Shown here: one piece after another, positions 1 to 9,205 of the stretch
Layout of the letters: each line of letters begins with the position of its first letter
Position numbering within the stretch: position 1 is the first letter of the stretch
Assembly: GCF_019799945.1 (NCBI RefSeq)
Contig: NZ_JABGCH010000008.1
Span: 99,752 to 163,751, forward strand
Direction of reading: 5' to 3'
Length of the DNA stretch: 64,000 bases
DNA from: Modestobacter marinus
GTDB taxonomy: Bacteria; Actinomycetota; Actinomycetes; Mycobacteriales; Geodermatophilaceae
Made by a program: the position numbers and the translations under genes
Notes under the pieces: model-generated
The model's input: the letters and a program-made list of their open reading frames with translations, nothing else
Told to the model about the DNA's origin: nothing
The model's database searches: none

Positions 1-1114
1 GCGCGTAGTTCGGGCCCTGCTGCGGCACCAGGCTGTCGCTGATCCCCGGGTCGGCGCCGGGCACGTACGCCCGCTGCAGCAGCCGGCCCGCGGACAGCGT
101 CCGCAGCGGGCGGCCCAGGAGCTTCGCCGACCGCGACCGGTCCGCGTAGGCCGCGACGGACGCCTCCACCGCCTCCCGCGGGACGACGAACACGTCGGTG
201 GGCGTGGCGAGGAAGCCGAGCGCGGTGTCCGGCCGGGCGCCGGTGACCCGCAGGGTGAGCGCGTCGACCGCCACCGAGACCCGCATGTTGGTGGCCCCGT
301 CGGCGTACACGTAGTTGCCCAGCACGAGATCGTCGGGCAGCCCGGTGAGCCAGTCGGCGACCTCCGGGACCTCCGCGATCAGGTCGGCGCCGGCGGTGGC
401 CGCCAGGTCCGCGTCGCCGTCCGCCGGGACCAGCAGCGTCCCGGCCCCGCGACGCGCGGTGTCGAGCACGCGCTGCCACAGGACCGGGCGGGGCAGGTCG
501 ACCGCCGCCACCCGGGCGCCCCAGCGCAGGAGGGCGGTCAGCGGGCCCATCTCGGCCCCAGCGCCGAGCACCGCCACCGTGCTGCCCGGCAGCGCCAGCC
601 ACTCGGGGTGCGCCAGCACCGTGCGGACGGCCTCCGCGCAGCTCGGCTCGACCACGCCGGCGGCGACCCACGCGTCCAGCCGGCGGGACACCTCGTCCCC
701 GCGCAGCCGCCGGCCACGGTAGGGCAGCGTGAACTCACGTTCCGGCTCGGCCTGCCCGGTGAGATCGACGGTCGTGAGGGTCCGCCGGGCGGGTGCCGTG
801 GCCAGGGTGCCGAGGTCCGCCTCGCCGTCCGGGCCGGCGACCCGCATGCGGGTGTGCAGCGAGGCGAGTCCCGCGCCGGCCACGGCGAGCGCCGCCTCAC
901 GGGCGGGCTCCGCGGCCTCGACCGTGCGGCGCACGTGGGTCAGGTAGCCGGTCCGCCAGTTGGTCTCGTGCTCGGCGGCGCGGGCGCCCGGAGGGTCGAC
1001 CGGGCGGAGCGCGTCGGCCACGACCGCACGGCCGACGGCCGCGGTGCTGCGCCGCCCGTCCGGGCCGGTCGGGAAGACGACGCCGCTGGTCTGGTCCGCG
1101 CCCGGGTCGGTCAC
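1..1114 (-). CDS. Rossmann-fold protein of unknown function, truncated at the window edge
   Basis: The reading frame runs open to the left edge, giving 371 codons from a GTG start without a stop, so the C-terminus is missing. Around residues 175-200 there is a dinucleotide-binding-like stretch (VAVLGAGAEMGPLTALLRWG followed by a hydrophobic strand ending in VDLPRP), which suggests a Rossmann fold of the dehydrogenase or methyltransferase kind. No signal peptide or membrane segment is visible. Catalytic residues cannot be named. The start was chosen because the frame has no convincing earlier start and sits just after a weak GCAGGAT. It is a conserved-looking soluble protein; the function is not recognised. 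Confidence 0.6.
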   Translation of the reverse strand, partial: MTDPGADQTSGVVFPTGPDGRRSTAAVGRAVVADALRPVDPPGARAAEHETNWRTGYLTHVRRTVEAAEPAREAALAVAGAGLASLHTRMRVAGPDGEADLGTLATAPARRTLTTVDLTGQAEPEREFTLPYRGRRLRGDEVSRRLDAWVAAGVVEPSCAEAVRTVLAHPEWLALPGSTVAVLGAGAEMGPLTALLRWGARVAAVDLPRPVLWQRVLDTARRGAGTLLVPADGDADLAATAGADLIAEVPEVADWLTGLPDDLVLGNYVYADGATNMRVSVAVDALTLRVTGARPDTALGFLATPTDVFVVPREAVEASVAAYADRSRSAKLLGRPLRTLSAGRLLQRAYVPGADPGISDSLVPQQGPNYA

Positions 1115-1183
1115 CCGGCCGATCCTGCCGGACGCCCGCGGGGGACGGCGCCGGGAGCGGCACCGTCCCCCGCGGGCGGTCGG

Positions 1184-1375
1184 TCAGCTGCCGTCGCCGG
1201 GCGTGCCCAGCCGGTCGTCGGCGAGGTCGCGCCCCTTGTCGATCTGGGCGTCGTGCGTGCCGCCGGTCTTCTCGTCGGCGACCTGCCCGGCCTTGTCCAG
1301 TGCCTTGTCGCTGGCCTGCTCGCCCTTGTCGCTGCCCAGGAAGTCCTTGGCCTTGTCGCCCAGTCCGCCGGTCAT
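1184..1375 (-). CDS. MT0933-like (Rv0909-type) small antitoxin-family protein
   Basis: A 63-residue, highly charged, helical protein rich in Lys, Asp and Gly (MTGGLGDKAKDFLG at the N-terminus, AGQVADEKTGG in the middle). This pattern matches the MT0933_antitox family, whose M. tuberculosis member Rv0909 is paired with the SRPBCC protein Rv0910. No SRPBCC gene is adjacent here; the nearest one is about 5 kb away on the same strand. The ATG follows a strong GGAGGGGG. Such orphan members are common in actinobacteria, and a toxin-antitoxin role is only an inference from the family name. It may equally be a small stress protein. Confidence 0.75.
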   Translation of the reverse strand: MTGGLGDKAKDFLGSDKGEQASDKALDKAGQVADEKTGGTHDAQIDKGRDLADDRLGTPGDGS

Positions 1376-1567
1376 GTGCGTCCCCCTCCGATCAGGTCGC
1401 GCCTCGTCGCGCGACAGGAGGAGCCATGCCCGCCGCGCCCGGTCGGCAACCCGTCCGGGGGGACGACGGTCCCCGGGAACCGACTCGGCCCCGGTCGCCG
1501 GCGTGATGCCGACGGCCGGGGCCGTGTCGTGGTCCGCGGAGCTGCCCGGGGGCAGGCCCGCGGCGGG

Positions 1568-1735
1568 TCAGCTCGTCGCGCCCTTGAGGGCCTCGGAGAG
1601 GGCGGTGGCCTCGTCCGGGGACAGCTCGACGACCAGCCGCCCGCCACCCTCGAGCGGTACGCGCATGACCAGGCCGCGGCCCTCCTTGGTGACCTCGAGG
1701 GGACCTTCACCCGTGCGCGGCTTCATGGCCGCCAT
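1568..1735 (-). CDS. DUF3117 family protein (Rv1211-like)
   Basis: A 55-residue protein beginning MAAMKPRTGEGPLEVTKEG and containing the family signature RGLVMRVPLEGGGRLVVEL. It covers essentially the full DUF3117 domain, which is very strongly conserved across actinobacteria and has no assigned function. The ATG at the inner methionine is preceded by an excellent AAGGAGG at ideal spacing, which settles the start against longer in-frame readings. It lies just downstream of tag on the same strand, the same arrangement as Rv1210 (tagA) and Rv1211 in M. tuberculosis. Confidence 0.9.
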   Translation of the reverse strand: MAAMKPRTGEGPLEVTKEGRGLVMRVPLEGGGRLVVELSPDEATALSEALKGATS

Positions 1736-1860
1736 GCGTGCCTCCTTCACCCGCCACCCACGACCCGAACGACCGCGGTGTGGCACCTGTTGTGCAGAGC
1801 TCCGGCACTCATGATCCCGTATCGGACCCTGTTCGACCAACCCGGACCCCGCGGGTCGGC

Positions 1861-2409
1861 CTACGGGAGGGCTCGGAAACAGGTCGCGACGTGGTCGTCG
1901 ACCATGCCGGTGGCCTGCATCAACGCGTAGGCCGTGGTCGGCCCGACGAAGGCGAAGCCGCGCTTCTTGAGCTCCTTGGCCATCGCCGTGGACTCCGGGC
2001 TGGTCGCCGGGACCTCGGCCAGGGTCTGCGGCCGCGGCCGGGTCCCGTCCGGGGCGAAGGACCAGAGCAGGGCGGACAACCCCTCGGACAGCTGCTGCGC
2101 CGCGCGGGCGTTGCGGACGGCGGCGAGCACTTTCGCGCGGTTGCGGACGATCCCCGGGTCGGTGAGCAGGCGCGCGACGTCGTCGTCGGTGAACTCGGCG
2201 ACCGCGTCGATCCGGAACCCGGCGAACGCGGCCCGGAACGCCGGGCGCTTGCGCAGGATGGTGATCCAGGACAACCCGGACTGGAACGCCTCCAGGCACA
2301 GCCGCTCGAAGAGGGCATCGTCGCCGTGCAGCGGGGTGCCCCACTCCTCGTCGTGGTAGGTGACGTACTCCGGGGCGCTGGTCGCCCACGCGCATCGGGA
2401 GCGGTCCAC
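1861..2409 (-). CDS. tag: DNA-3-methyladenine glycosylase I
   Basis: This 182-residue protein is full length for the Tag family, which excises 3-methyladenine from alkylated DNA in base-excision repair. Recognisable features are the N-terminal RCAWATSAPEYVTYHDEEWG with the conserved Cys and WG, the LCLEAFQSGLSWITILRKR helix-hairpin region, and a C-terminal FVGPTTAYALMQATGMVDDH with a late Asp-His. Tag enzymes bind zinc through an N-terminal Cys and His and C-terminal His and Cys residues; all can be placed here. It is upstream of the DUF3117 gene on the same strand and diverges from the GT39 gene. Confidence 0.93.
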   Translation of the reverse strand: MDRSRCAWATSAPEYVTYHDEEWGTPLHGDDALFERLCLEAFQSGLSWITILRKRPAFRAAFAGFRIDAVAEFTDDDVARLLTDPGIVRNRAKVLAAVRNARAAQQLSEGLSALLWSFAPDGTRPRPQTLAEVPATSPESTAMAKELKKRGFAFVGPTTAYALMQATGMVDDHVATCFRALP

Positions 2410-2450
2410 GGGCGCTGAGGCTAGCGGCGTCAGGCGCCCGGGTGCGGCAC

Positions 2451-2456
2451 TAGGTT
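2451..2456 (+). promoter_or_regulatory. -10 hexamer TAGGTT for a leaderless GT39 transcript
   Basis: TAGGTT fits the actinobacterial TANNNT -10 consensus and ends six bases before the GTG start. No Shine-Dalgarno sequence lies between them. This spacing would put the transcription start at or next to the start codon. Confidence 0.5.
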
Positions 2457-2462
2457 GCCTCC

Positions 2463-3971
2463 GTGGCCGCAGCGACGTCCCCGGAGCTCGCGACCGGTCC
2501 TCTCCGTCCCCCCGTGAGCCGGCGGGGCCTCGCCGTCCTCGCCGCCGGGCTGGCCGCGCTGCTCGTGGCCGCCGCCGGCCGGTACGGGTACCACCGCGAC
2601 GAGCTGTACTTCCTGCGCGCCGGCCGGGAGCTCGCCTTCGGCTACGTCGACCAGCCGCCGCTGACGCCGCTGCTCGCCCGGCTCATGGACAGCCTCGCCC
2701 CGGGCTCCCTCGTCGCGCTGCGGCTCCCCTCGGCGCTGGCCGCCGGCGCGGTGGTGCTGCTCGCCGGGCTGCTCGCGCGGGAGTTCGGGGGCGGCCGGGC
2801 CGCCCAGCTGCTCGCGGCCGCCTCGACCGCCGGGGCGGCGGTGCTGCTGGCCGTGGGCCACCTGCTGTCGACGGCGACGCTCGACGTGCTCGCCTGGACG
2901 CTGCTGTGCTGGCTGCTGGTCCGGGCGCTGCGGAACGGCGGCCGCAGCTGGCTGCTGGTCGGGCTCGCCGCGGGCGTGGCGCTGCAGAACAAGACCCTCG
3001 CCGCCTTCCTGCTCGCCGCGGTGCTCGGCGGACTGCTGATGGCCGGGCCGCGCGCCGTGCTGCGGTCGGGGTGGCCGTGGGCGGCGGCCGCCGTCGCGCT
3101 GCTGCTCTGGGCGCCGAACCTGGTCTGGCAGGCGGTGCACGGGTTCCCGCAGCTGGAGCTCTCGGCGGCGATCGCGGCCGGCGGCTCGGGCACCAGCGAG
3201 CCGTGGTTCCTGTTCCTGCCCATGCAGCTGGTGCTGGTCAGCCCGTTCCTGTGGCCGGTGTGGGCCGCCGGGTGGTGGCGCCTGCTGCGCGACCCGGCGC
3301 TGCGCCCGTGGCGCTGCCTGCCCGTCGCCTACGCGCTGCTCGCGGTGGTCTTCCTCCTCACCGGGGGCAAGCCCTACTACCTGGCCGGGCTCTACCCGGT
3401 CCTGCTGGCCGCCGGCGCCGACCCGGCGCTGGCCTGGGCCCGCCGCGGCCGGTCCCGGGTCCGCCGGGGCCTGCTCGCGGCCGCGCCCGCGCTGAGCCTG
3501 CTGGTCGGCGGGCTGCTGTTCCTGCCGGTGCTGCCGGTCGACCGGCTCGCCGGCAGCCCGGTCCCCGCGATCAACTACGACGCCGGGGAGACGGTGGGCT
3601 GGCCGGCGTTCGCGGCCACCGTCGCCGGGGTCCGCGAGAAGCTGCCGGCCGGCGCGGAGGTCGTCGTCCTCACCGGCAACTACGGGGAGGCCGGGGCCGT
3701 CGACCGGTACCTGCCCGGACTCGCGCCGGCGTACAGCCGGCACAACGCCTACTGGGACTGGGGCCCACCGCCGGAGTCGGCGGACACCGTCCTCGCGGTC
3801 GGGCTGCCCGAGGCCGAGCTGCGTCGCTGGTTCGGCCAGGTGCGGGAGGCCGCCCGGATCGACAACGGGGTGGGCCTGGACAACGACGAGCAGGGCCGGC
3901 CGGTGTGGGTGGCCTCGGACCGGACCGCCCCCTGGTCGCGGATCTGGCCCGAGCTGCGCCGGCTCGGCTGA
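2463..3971 (+). CDS. GT39-type membrane glycosyltransferase
   Basis: A 502-residue polytopic membrane protein of the PMT_2/ArnT-like GT39 superfamily, which transfers a sugar from a polyprenyl-phosphate carrier on the outer membrane face. The first loop carries the typical YGYHRDELYFL, with an Asp-Glu pair expected to be catalytic, followed by GYVDQPPLTPLLARL. About ten hydrophobic helices follow, then a soluble C-terminal region of about 120 residues (VVLTGNYGEAGAVDRY). The GTG start has no ribosome site but a -10-like hexamer immediately upstream, consistent with a leaderless message. The gene ends one base before the convergent EamA gene. The acceptor is unknown. Confidence 0.85.
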   Translation: MAAATSPELATGPLRPPVSRRGLAVLAAGLAALLVAAAGRYGYHRDELYFLRAGRELAFGYVDQPPLTPLLARLMDSLAPGSLVALRLPSALAAGAVVLLAGLLAREFGGGRAAQLLAAASTAGAAVLLAVGHLLSTATLDVLAWTLLCWLLVRALRNGGRSWLLVGLAAGVALQNKTLAAFLLAAVLGGLLMAGPRAVLRSGWPWAAAAVALLLWAPNLVWQAVHGFPQLELSAAIAAGGSGTSEPWFLFLPMQLVLVSPFLWPVWAAGWWRLLRDPALRPWRCLPVAYALLAVVFLLTGGKPYYLAGLYPVLLAAGADPALAWARRGRSRVRRGLLAAAPALSLLVGGLLFLPVLPVDRLAGSPVPAINYDAGETVGWPAFAATVAGVREKLPAGAEVVVLTGNYGEAGAVDRYLPGLAPAYSRHNAYWDWGPPPESADTVLAVGLPEAELRRWFGQVREAARIDNGVGLDNDEQGRPVWVASDRTAPWSRIWPELRRLG

Positions 3972-3972
3972 G

Positions 3973-4893
3973 TCAGGGGACGGCGGCGTCGACGTCGGTG
4001 AGCTCGCAGCGCTCGGTCTGCCGGGGACTGCGCCGGGTGGCCAGCGCGCAGCCGAGCAGGATCAGCGGCAGGCCCACGGCGATGCCCAGGGTGAACGGCT
4101 CGTCGAGCAGCAGGACGCCGAGCAGCACCGCGACCGCCGGGTTGACGAAGGTGATCACCAGCGCGCGCTGCGGGCCCACCTCCCGGATGAGCGCGAAGAA
4201 CAGCGCCAGCGCCACCGCCGTGCACACGACGCCGAGGGCCACCACGGCTCCCCAGGCGCGGGCCGGGGCGGTGGCGACGTCCCCGAGCTGCGGCACCGCG
4301 AAGGGCGCGTAGACCAGGCCCGTCACCGTCAGCGCGATGGCGCTCGCGGTCACCCCCGACACGTCGGCCAGCGCCCGGTTGACCACCATCGGCGCGGTCG
4401 CGTAGCCGATCACCACCAGCGCGACGGCACCGATCGCGGTCAGCTGCGCCCCGGCGACGTCCAGCCCGAGCAGCGCGACGATGCCGACCACGCCGACCAG
4501 CATCCCGACCACCCGCACCGGGGACAGCCGGTCCTCGTCGCCGGCCAGCCGCGCGGTCAGCGCTGCCACGAACGGCACCCCGGCCACCAGCAGCCCGGTG
4601 AGCGAGGACGACAGCGACTGCTCCGCCCAGGACAGCAGCAGCCAGGGGCCGGTCATCTCCAGCACCGTGAACAGCAGCAGCGCCCGCCAGTGCCGCAGCG
4701 CGGGCAGCAGCTGGCCGCGGGCGATCGTCCACGGCAGCAGGAGCGCCGCGCCGATCAGGCAGCGCAGGAAGACCACGAGGACCGGCGAGAACTCCTCGAC
4801 GGCGACCTTGATCAGCAGGTACGGGACACCCCAGATCAGCGACATGGCCAGGAACAGCACCCAGCCCCGGCGGCTCACCCGGACACCTCGCAC
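3973..4893 (-). CDS. EamA/DMT-family transporter
   Basis: The 306-residue protein has ten predicted membrane helices arranged as two EamA repeats (about residues 6-140 and 150-285). It opens with MSLIWGVPYLLIKVAVEEFSP, the usual first-helix pattern WGxxY. Members of the drug/metabolite transporter superfamily export metabolites or amino acids; the substrate cannot be read from sequence. Length is normal for the family. It converges with the GT39 gene with a one-base gap, so the two genes must share or lack a terminator. Confidence 0.88.
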   Translation of the reverse strand: MRGVRVSRRGWVLFLAMSLIWGVPYLLIKVAVEEFSPVLVVFLRCLIGAALLLPWTIARGQLLPALRHWRALLLFTVLEMTGPWLLLSWAEQSLSSSLTGLLVAGVPFVAALTARLAGDEDRLSPVRVVGMLVGVVGIVALLGLDVAGAQLTAIGAVALVVIGYATAPMVVNRALADVSGVTASAIALTVTGLVYAPFAVPQLGDVATAPARAWGAVVALGVVCTAVALALFFALIREVGPQRALVITFVNPAVAVLLGVLLLDEPFTLGIAVGLPLILLGCALATRRSPRQTERCELTDVDAAVP

Positions 4894-5015
4894 GTCGTCG
4901 TCACGCGGTCATTCTGGCCGACCCCACCGACACCCCCGCGCCGCTGCCGCGGGAGCCGCCGCCGTTTCCCCGGATGCGCCGGTGGGCAGCGAGCCGGGGA
5001 CCCACCGGAGGGCCC

Positions 5016-5471
5016 ATGACCACCGCCGCACCGCCGGACCGCCGCCTGCTGGTGGCCGGCCTGCTGTTCGGCGCCGGCGCGATGGGCGCGGTCGACGAGA
5101 TCGTCTTCCACCAGCTGCTGCACTGGCACCACTTCTACGACCGGTCCACCGGCGCGGTCGGGCTGGTCTCCGACGGCGTCCTGCACGCCGCGACCTGGTC
5201 GGCGACGGTGGCCGGGCTGGCCCTGCTGGCCGACGCCCGCCGGCGCGGGGTGTGGGCACCCCGCCGCTGGTGGGGCGCGGTGCTGGCCGGGGCCGGCGGC
5301 TTCCAGACCTTCGACGGGCTGGTCGACCACAAGGTGCTGCGCGTGCACCAGATCCGCTACGGCGTCGACCTGACCGGCTACGACGTCACGTGGGTGGCCG
5401 GCGGCGTGCTCCTGCTGCTGGCCGGCGTCCTCCTGCTGCGGCGGAGCAGGTCGGCGGCGGCCACCCGGTGA
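5016..5471 (+). CDS. DUF2243 membrane protein
   Basis: This protein of about 151 residues has four hydrophobic helices and the DUF2243 hallmarks: FGAGAMGAVDEIVFHQLLHWHH in the first helix region and FQTFDGLVDHKVLRVHQIR in the third. The repeated conserved His residues look like possible metal or heme ligands. ATG was chosen because GGAG lies a few bases upstream; an upstream in-frame ATG would add fourteen arginine-rich residues. The stop overlaps the next gene's GTG (GTGA), so the two are translationally coupled. DUF2243 genes often sit next to CtaG-like genes, suggesting a role in oxidase assembly, but this is inferred. Confidence 0.85.
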   Translation: MTTAAPPDRRLLVAGLLFGAGAMGAVDEIVFHQLLHWHHFYDRSTGAVGLVSDGVLHAATWSATVAGLALLADARRRGVWAPRRWWGAVLAGAGGFQTFDGLVDHKVLRVHQIRYGVDLTGYDVTWVAGGVLLLLAGVLLLRRSRSAAATR

Positions 5472-6202
5472 CCGGCCTGGCGCTCGGGGTCCTGCTGCTG
5501 CTCGCGGTGGCGTACCTGGGCGCCACCGGACGCAGCCGCTCTCCCTGGCCCTCCCGGCGGACGGCGAGCTGGCTGGCCGGCCTGGGCTGCGCGGCGGCGG
5601 CGCTCACCGGCCCCCTGGCCGACGCCCACGGCGACCTGCGCGCGCACATGGCCGGGCACCTGCTCGCCGGGATGGTCGCGCCGGTGCTCCTCGTCCTCGC
5701 CGCGCCGGTCACGCTCGGGCTGCGGGCCCTGCCGGTGCCGGCCGGCCGGCGGCTCGCCCGCGGTCTCCGCAGCCGTCCGTTCCGGCTGCTCACCGACCCG
5801 TTCGTCGCCACCGCGCTGAACGTCGCCGGGCTGTGGGCCGTCTACGGCACCGGGCTGCTCGGCGCGACGGCGCACCGGCCCGGGGTGCACCTGCTCGTCA
5901 CCGGGCACGTGCTGCTCACCGGCTGCTTGGCCACCGCCGCCGTCCTCGCGGTCGACCCCGCACCGCACCGCCGCGGGGTGGTCGCCCGGGCGGTGGCCCT
6001 GGCCGCCGGGACGGCGGCGCACGACGTCCTGGCCAAGCGGCTGTACGTCGAGCCGCCGGCCGGGACACTGCACGCCGAGGCCGGGGCGCAGCTGATGTAC
6101 CACGGCGGCACGGTGGTGCACGTGCTCGTCGCCGGGCTGCTGTGGTTGGGCTGGTACCGCTCGCGGGAGGCCACCCGGGCCGCGCCGGCCGTCACCGGCT
6201 GA
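5468..6202 (+). CDS. caa3-type cytochrome c oxidase assembly factor, CtaG-like
   Basis: A 244-residue membrane protein with about seven helices and the caa3_CtaG pattern HMAGHLLAGMVAPVLLVLAAP. Conserved histidines occur in helices (HLLVTGHVLL, AHDVLAKRLY, MYHGGTVVHVLVAGLL), where family members are thought to handle copper for the CuB centre of cytochrome oxidase. The GTG start overlaps the DUF2243 stop, so the pair forms a two-gene operon. No oxidase structural gene is in the window. Family assignment is firm; the exact partner enzyme is inferred. Confidence 0.85.
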   Translation: MTGLALGVLLLLAVAYLGATGRSRSPWPSRRTASWLAGLGCAAAALTGPLADAHGDLRAHMAGHLLAGMVAPVLLVLAAPVTLGLRALPVPAGRRLARGLRSRPFRLLTDPFVATALNVAGLWAVYGTGLLGATAHRPGVHLLVTGHVLLTGCLATAAVLAVDPAPHRRGVVARAVALAAGTAAHDVLAKRLYVEPPAGTLHAEAGAQLMYHGGTVVHVLVAGLLWLGWYRSREATRAAPAVTG

Positions 6203-6203
6203 G

Positions 6204-6668
6204 TCAGCCCCGGTGGTCGCGGGCGAACACGGCGAACCGCCGCAGCGACAGCCGCACCCCGGCGGCCATCACCGGCCGCACCAGCGGCCAGCCCAGCCGG
6301 CCGAGCACCCCCAGCGGGAGGTCGAGACTCTCGGTCCAGACGAACGTCGACGCCGCGTCCCCGCGGGGCCGCACCTCGAAGGTGCCCGTGCCGCGCACCA
6401 CCCGGCCGGTGTGCCGGACGTGCACGATCCGCGGTGGCGTCCACTCGGTGATCAGCATCCTGTCCAGCACGCCCACCCGGCGGCCCCCGGGCAGCTTCAC
6501 CCCGGTCACCGCCGCCAGCCGCCCGCCGACGCCCTGACCGCCGGTCTCGTCGTCGCTGCGCACGTCGGTCAGCAGCATCCACGCGCCCTGCCGGTCCCAG
6601 TCGACCAGCGCCGCCCACACCCGCTCCGGCGGCGCGTCGACCTCGACCTGTTCCACGAGCTCAGGCAC
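6204..6668 (-). CDS. SRPBCC (START-like) family protein
   Basis: The 154-residue protein matches the polyketide cyclase/dehydrase-like SRPBCC fold. It starts with VEQVEVDAPPERVWAALVDW, the typical first strand and helix, has LITEWTPPRIVHVRHTG in mid-protein, and a long C-terminal helix. Such proteins bind hydrophobic ligands in a deep cavity, and no enzymatic function can be stated. It is the last gene of the dapE operon, and its start lies inside the 3' end of the DivIVA-domain gene (8-base overlap), indicating coupled translation. Confidence 0.83.
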   Translation of the reverse strand: MPELVEQVEVDAPPERVWAALVDWDRQGAWMLLTDVRSDDETGGQGVGGRLAAVTGVKLPGGRRVGVLDRMLITEWTPPRIVHVRHTGRVVRGTGTFEVRPRGDAASTFVWTESLDLPLGVLGRLGWPLVRPVMAAGVRLSLRRFAVFARDHRG

Positions 6669-7056
6669 CGCGCCCCTCCCCCTCCGTACCGCGCTCGCCC
6701 GCCCCGGCCGGGGTGGTCCCCGGGTCGGTGTCCTGGTCCACGTCGACGACCGGCGCCGGACGGCGAGCGAGCTCGCCCCGCAGCGTCGCTATCTCGGCGT
6801 CCCGCTCGTCGAGCACCGCGGCGAACTGCTCCAGCAGCCAGTCGACCTCGGTCATCCGGTACCCGCGGACGGCGACCGAGATGCGCAGCGCGCGGACGTC
6901 GTCCCCGACCACCGGCCGGTCCTCGGGCAGCTCGACGGGCGAGCGGTCAGCCTCGGCCGGCGGCTGCGTCTCGCCCCGTCCCAGCAGCAGCGACGCGCCG
7001 AGGAAGAGCAGGCCCCCGACGAGCAGCAGGCCGATGACGAAGGCGACGGCGGACAC
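6661..7056 (-). CDS. Membrane-anchored DivIVA-domain protein
   Basis: A 131-residue protein with one N-terminal membrane helix (AFVIGLLLVGGLLFLGASLLL), an acidic linker and a DivI1A-type motif at about residues 60-95 (LRISVAVRGYRMTEVDWLLEQF), followed by a short coiled coil and a charged tail. The motif is the one DivIVA/Wag31 proteins use for membrane curvature and self-association, so a role near the cell pole or septum is plausible but unproven. The GTG start lies one base after the stop of the LOG-family gene. No strong ribosome site is present, so translation probably depends on coupling. Confidence 0.78.
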   Translation of the reverse strand: MSAVAFVIGLLLVGGLLFLGASLLLGRGETQPPAEADRSPVELPEDRPVVGDDVRALRISVAVRGYRMTEVDWLLEQFAAVLDERDAEIATLRGELARRPAPVVDVDQDTDPGTTPAGAGERGTEGEGRGA

Positions 7057-7057
7057 G

Positions 7058-7911
<854 letters not shown>

Positions 7912-7915
<4 letters not shown>

Positions 7916-9042
7916 GCGTCACTCCCGCTGAGGTAGGCGATCAGGGCGTCCTCGGCCGGCTGGAGCCGGTCGAGGCGGACGTGCTCGTCGGCCTTGTGCG
8001 CCAGGTTCGGGTCGCCGGGGCCGTAGTTGAGTGCCGGGATGCCGAAGGCGGCGAACCGGGCGACGTCGGTCCAGCCGAGCTTCGCCCGGGCCGGCTGCCC
8101 CGTGGCGGCGACGAACGCGGCGACGGCCGGCTCGGACAGCCCGGGCAGCGCGCCACCGGAGGAGTCGGTGACCTCCAGGGTGACCCCGGCGGCCAGCGCG
8201 TCGGCGAAGACCTCGCGGACGTGTGCCTCGGCCTGGTCCTCGTCGCGGTCGGGGGCGTACCGGAAGTTGACCGTCACCCGGCACTCGTCGGGGACGACGT
8301 TGCCCGCCACCCCGCCCTCGATCCGCACGGCGTTGAGACCCTCGCGGTACAGCAGGCCGTCGATCTCCACCTCCCGCGCGGCGTAGCCGGCGAGCGTGCC
8401 GAGGATGCCCGCGGCCCCGTGGACGGCGTTGACGCCCAGCCACGACCGGGCGCTGTGGGCGCGCTTCCCCGGAACGGTCAGCACGACGCGCAGCGTGCCC
8501 TGGCAGCCGCCCTCGACCACACCGTCGGTCGGCTCCAGCAGGATCGCCAGGTCGCCGTAGAGCCAGCCGCGCCGCTCCCGGGCCACCCGGCCCAGGCCGT
8601 TGCGGACCGCCTCCACCTCCTCGTTGTCGTAGAAGACGAACGTGAGGTCGCGGGCCGGTTGCGCGCCGGGCACGCCGAACCGGGCGGCGAGCCGCAGCAT
8701 CACCGCGTCGCCGGCCTTCATGTCGCTGGTGCCGCAGCCGTAGAGCCGGTCCTCGCCGTCGACGGTGTCGATCCAGCTGGGCAGGTTGCCGGCGATCGGC
8801 ACGGTGTCCAGGTGGCCGGCCAGCACGATCCGGGTCGGCCGGTCGAGGCTGGTCCGGGCGAGCACGGTGTCGCCGACGCGCTCGACGTCCAGGCCGCCGA
8901 GCTGCCGCAGCGCGCCCTCCACCGCGTCGGCGAGCGGACCCTCGCTGCCCGACACCGAGGGCGCGTCGACCAGCGCCCTGGTCAGGGTCAGGACGTCGGC
9001 GGTCAGGTCCAGCTCGGGAGCCGGCTCGGCGGGGGCGCTCAC
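7912..9042 (-). CDS. dapE: Succinyl-diaminopimelate desuccinylase
   Basis: A 376-residue M20-family metallohydrolase that removes succinate from N-succinyl-LL-2,6-diaminopimelate in lysine and peptidoglycan precursor synthesis. Zinc-site motifs are visible: [13 protein letters not shown] (His-x-Asp), [15 protein letters not shown] (Asp), and [13 protein letters not shown] (Glu-Glu). The dimerisation domain includes the conserved [14 protein letters not shown]. It is the first gene of an overlapping operon (dapE, LOG, DivIVA-domain, SRPBCC) and diverges from dapD across about 160 bases, placing two consecutive-pathway genes back to back. Confidence 0.95.
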
Positions 9043-9191
9043 ACCTGCCGAGCCTAAGTGCCGGGCCGCCGGCGCACCGGTGCGCCACCCGAGCCCTCAC
9101 ATGAACGCGGGGTGGGAGGACCTCGACTGCCCCGCCCTCGCTGACGCTCGGGCCGGGCCCCTGCAGCCCGCCTGCAGCTCCGGCCGCTGGG

Positions 9192-9197
9192 TAGCCT
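9192..9197 (+). promoter_or_regulatory. -10 hexamer TAGCCT for dapD
   Basis: TAGCCT matches TANNNT and ends eight bases before the dapD GTG. No ribosome site is present between them, so a leaderless or nearly leaderless transcript is likely. Confidence 0.4.
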
Positions 9198-9205
9198 CGA
9201 CGTCC

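Noticed and set aside
608-1930. 440-codon plus-strand frame over the first genes
   Set aside because: It runs antisense through the Rossmann protein, MT0933-like and DUF3117 genes, all of which have family support.
6204-6668. SRPBCC protein as an Rv0910-type toxin
   Set aside because: It is not next to the MT0933-like gene and belongs to the dapE operon; family similarity alone is too weak.
9121-9170. CCCTCGCTGACGCTCGGG as a third copy of the dispersed repeat
   Set aside because: Only part of the arm matches and the pairing partner is missing; similar GC-rich words occur by chance.
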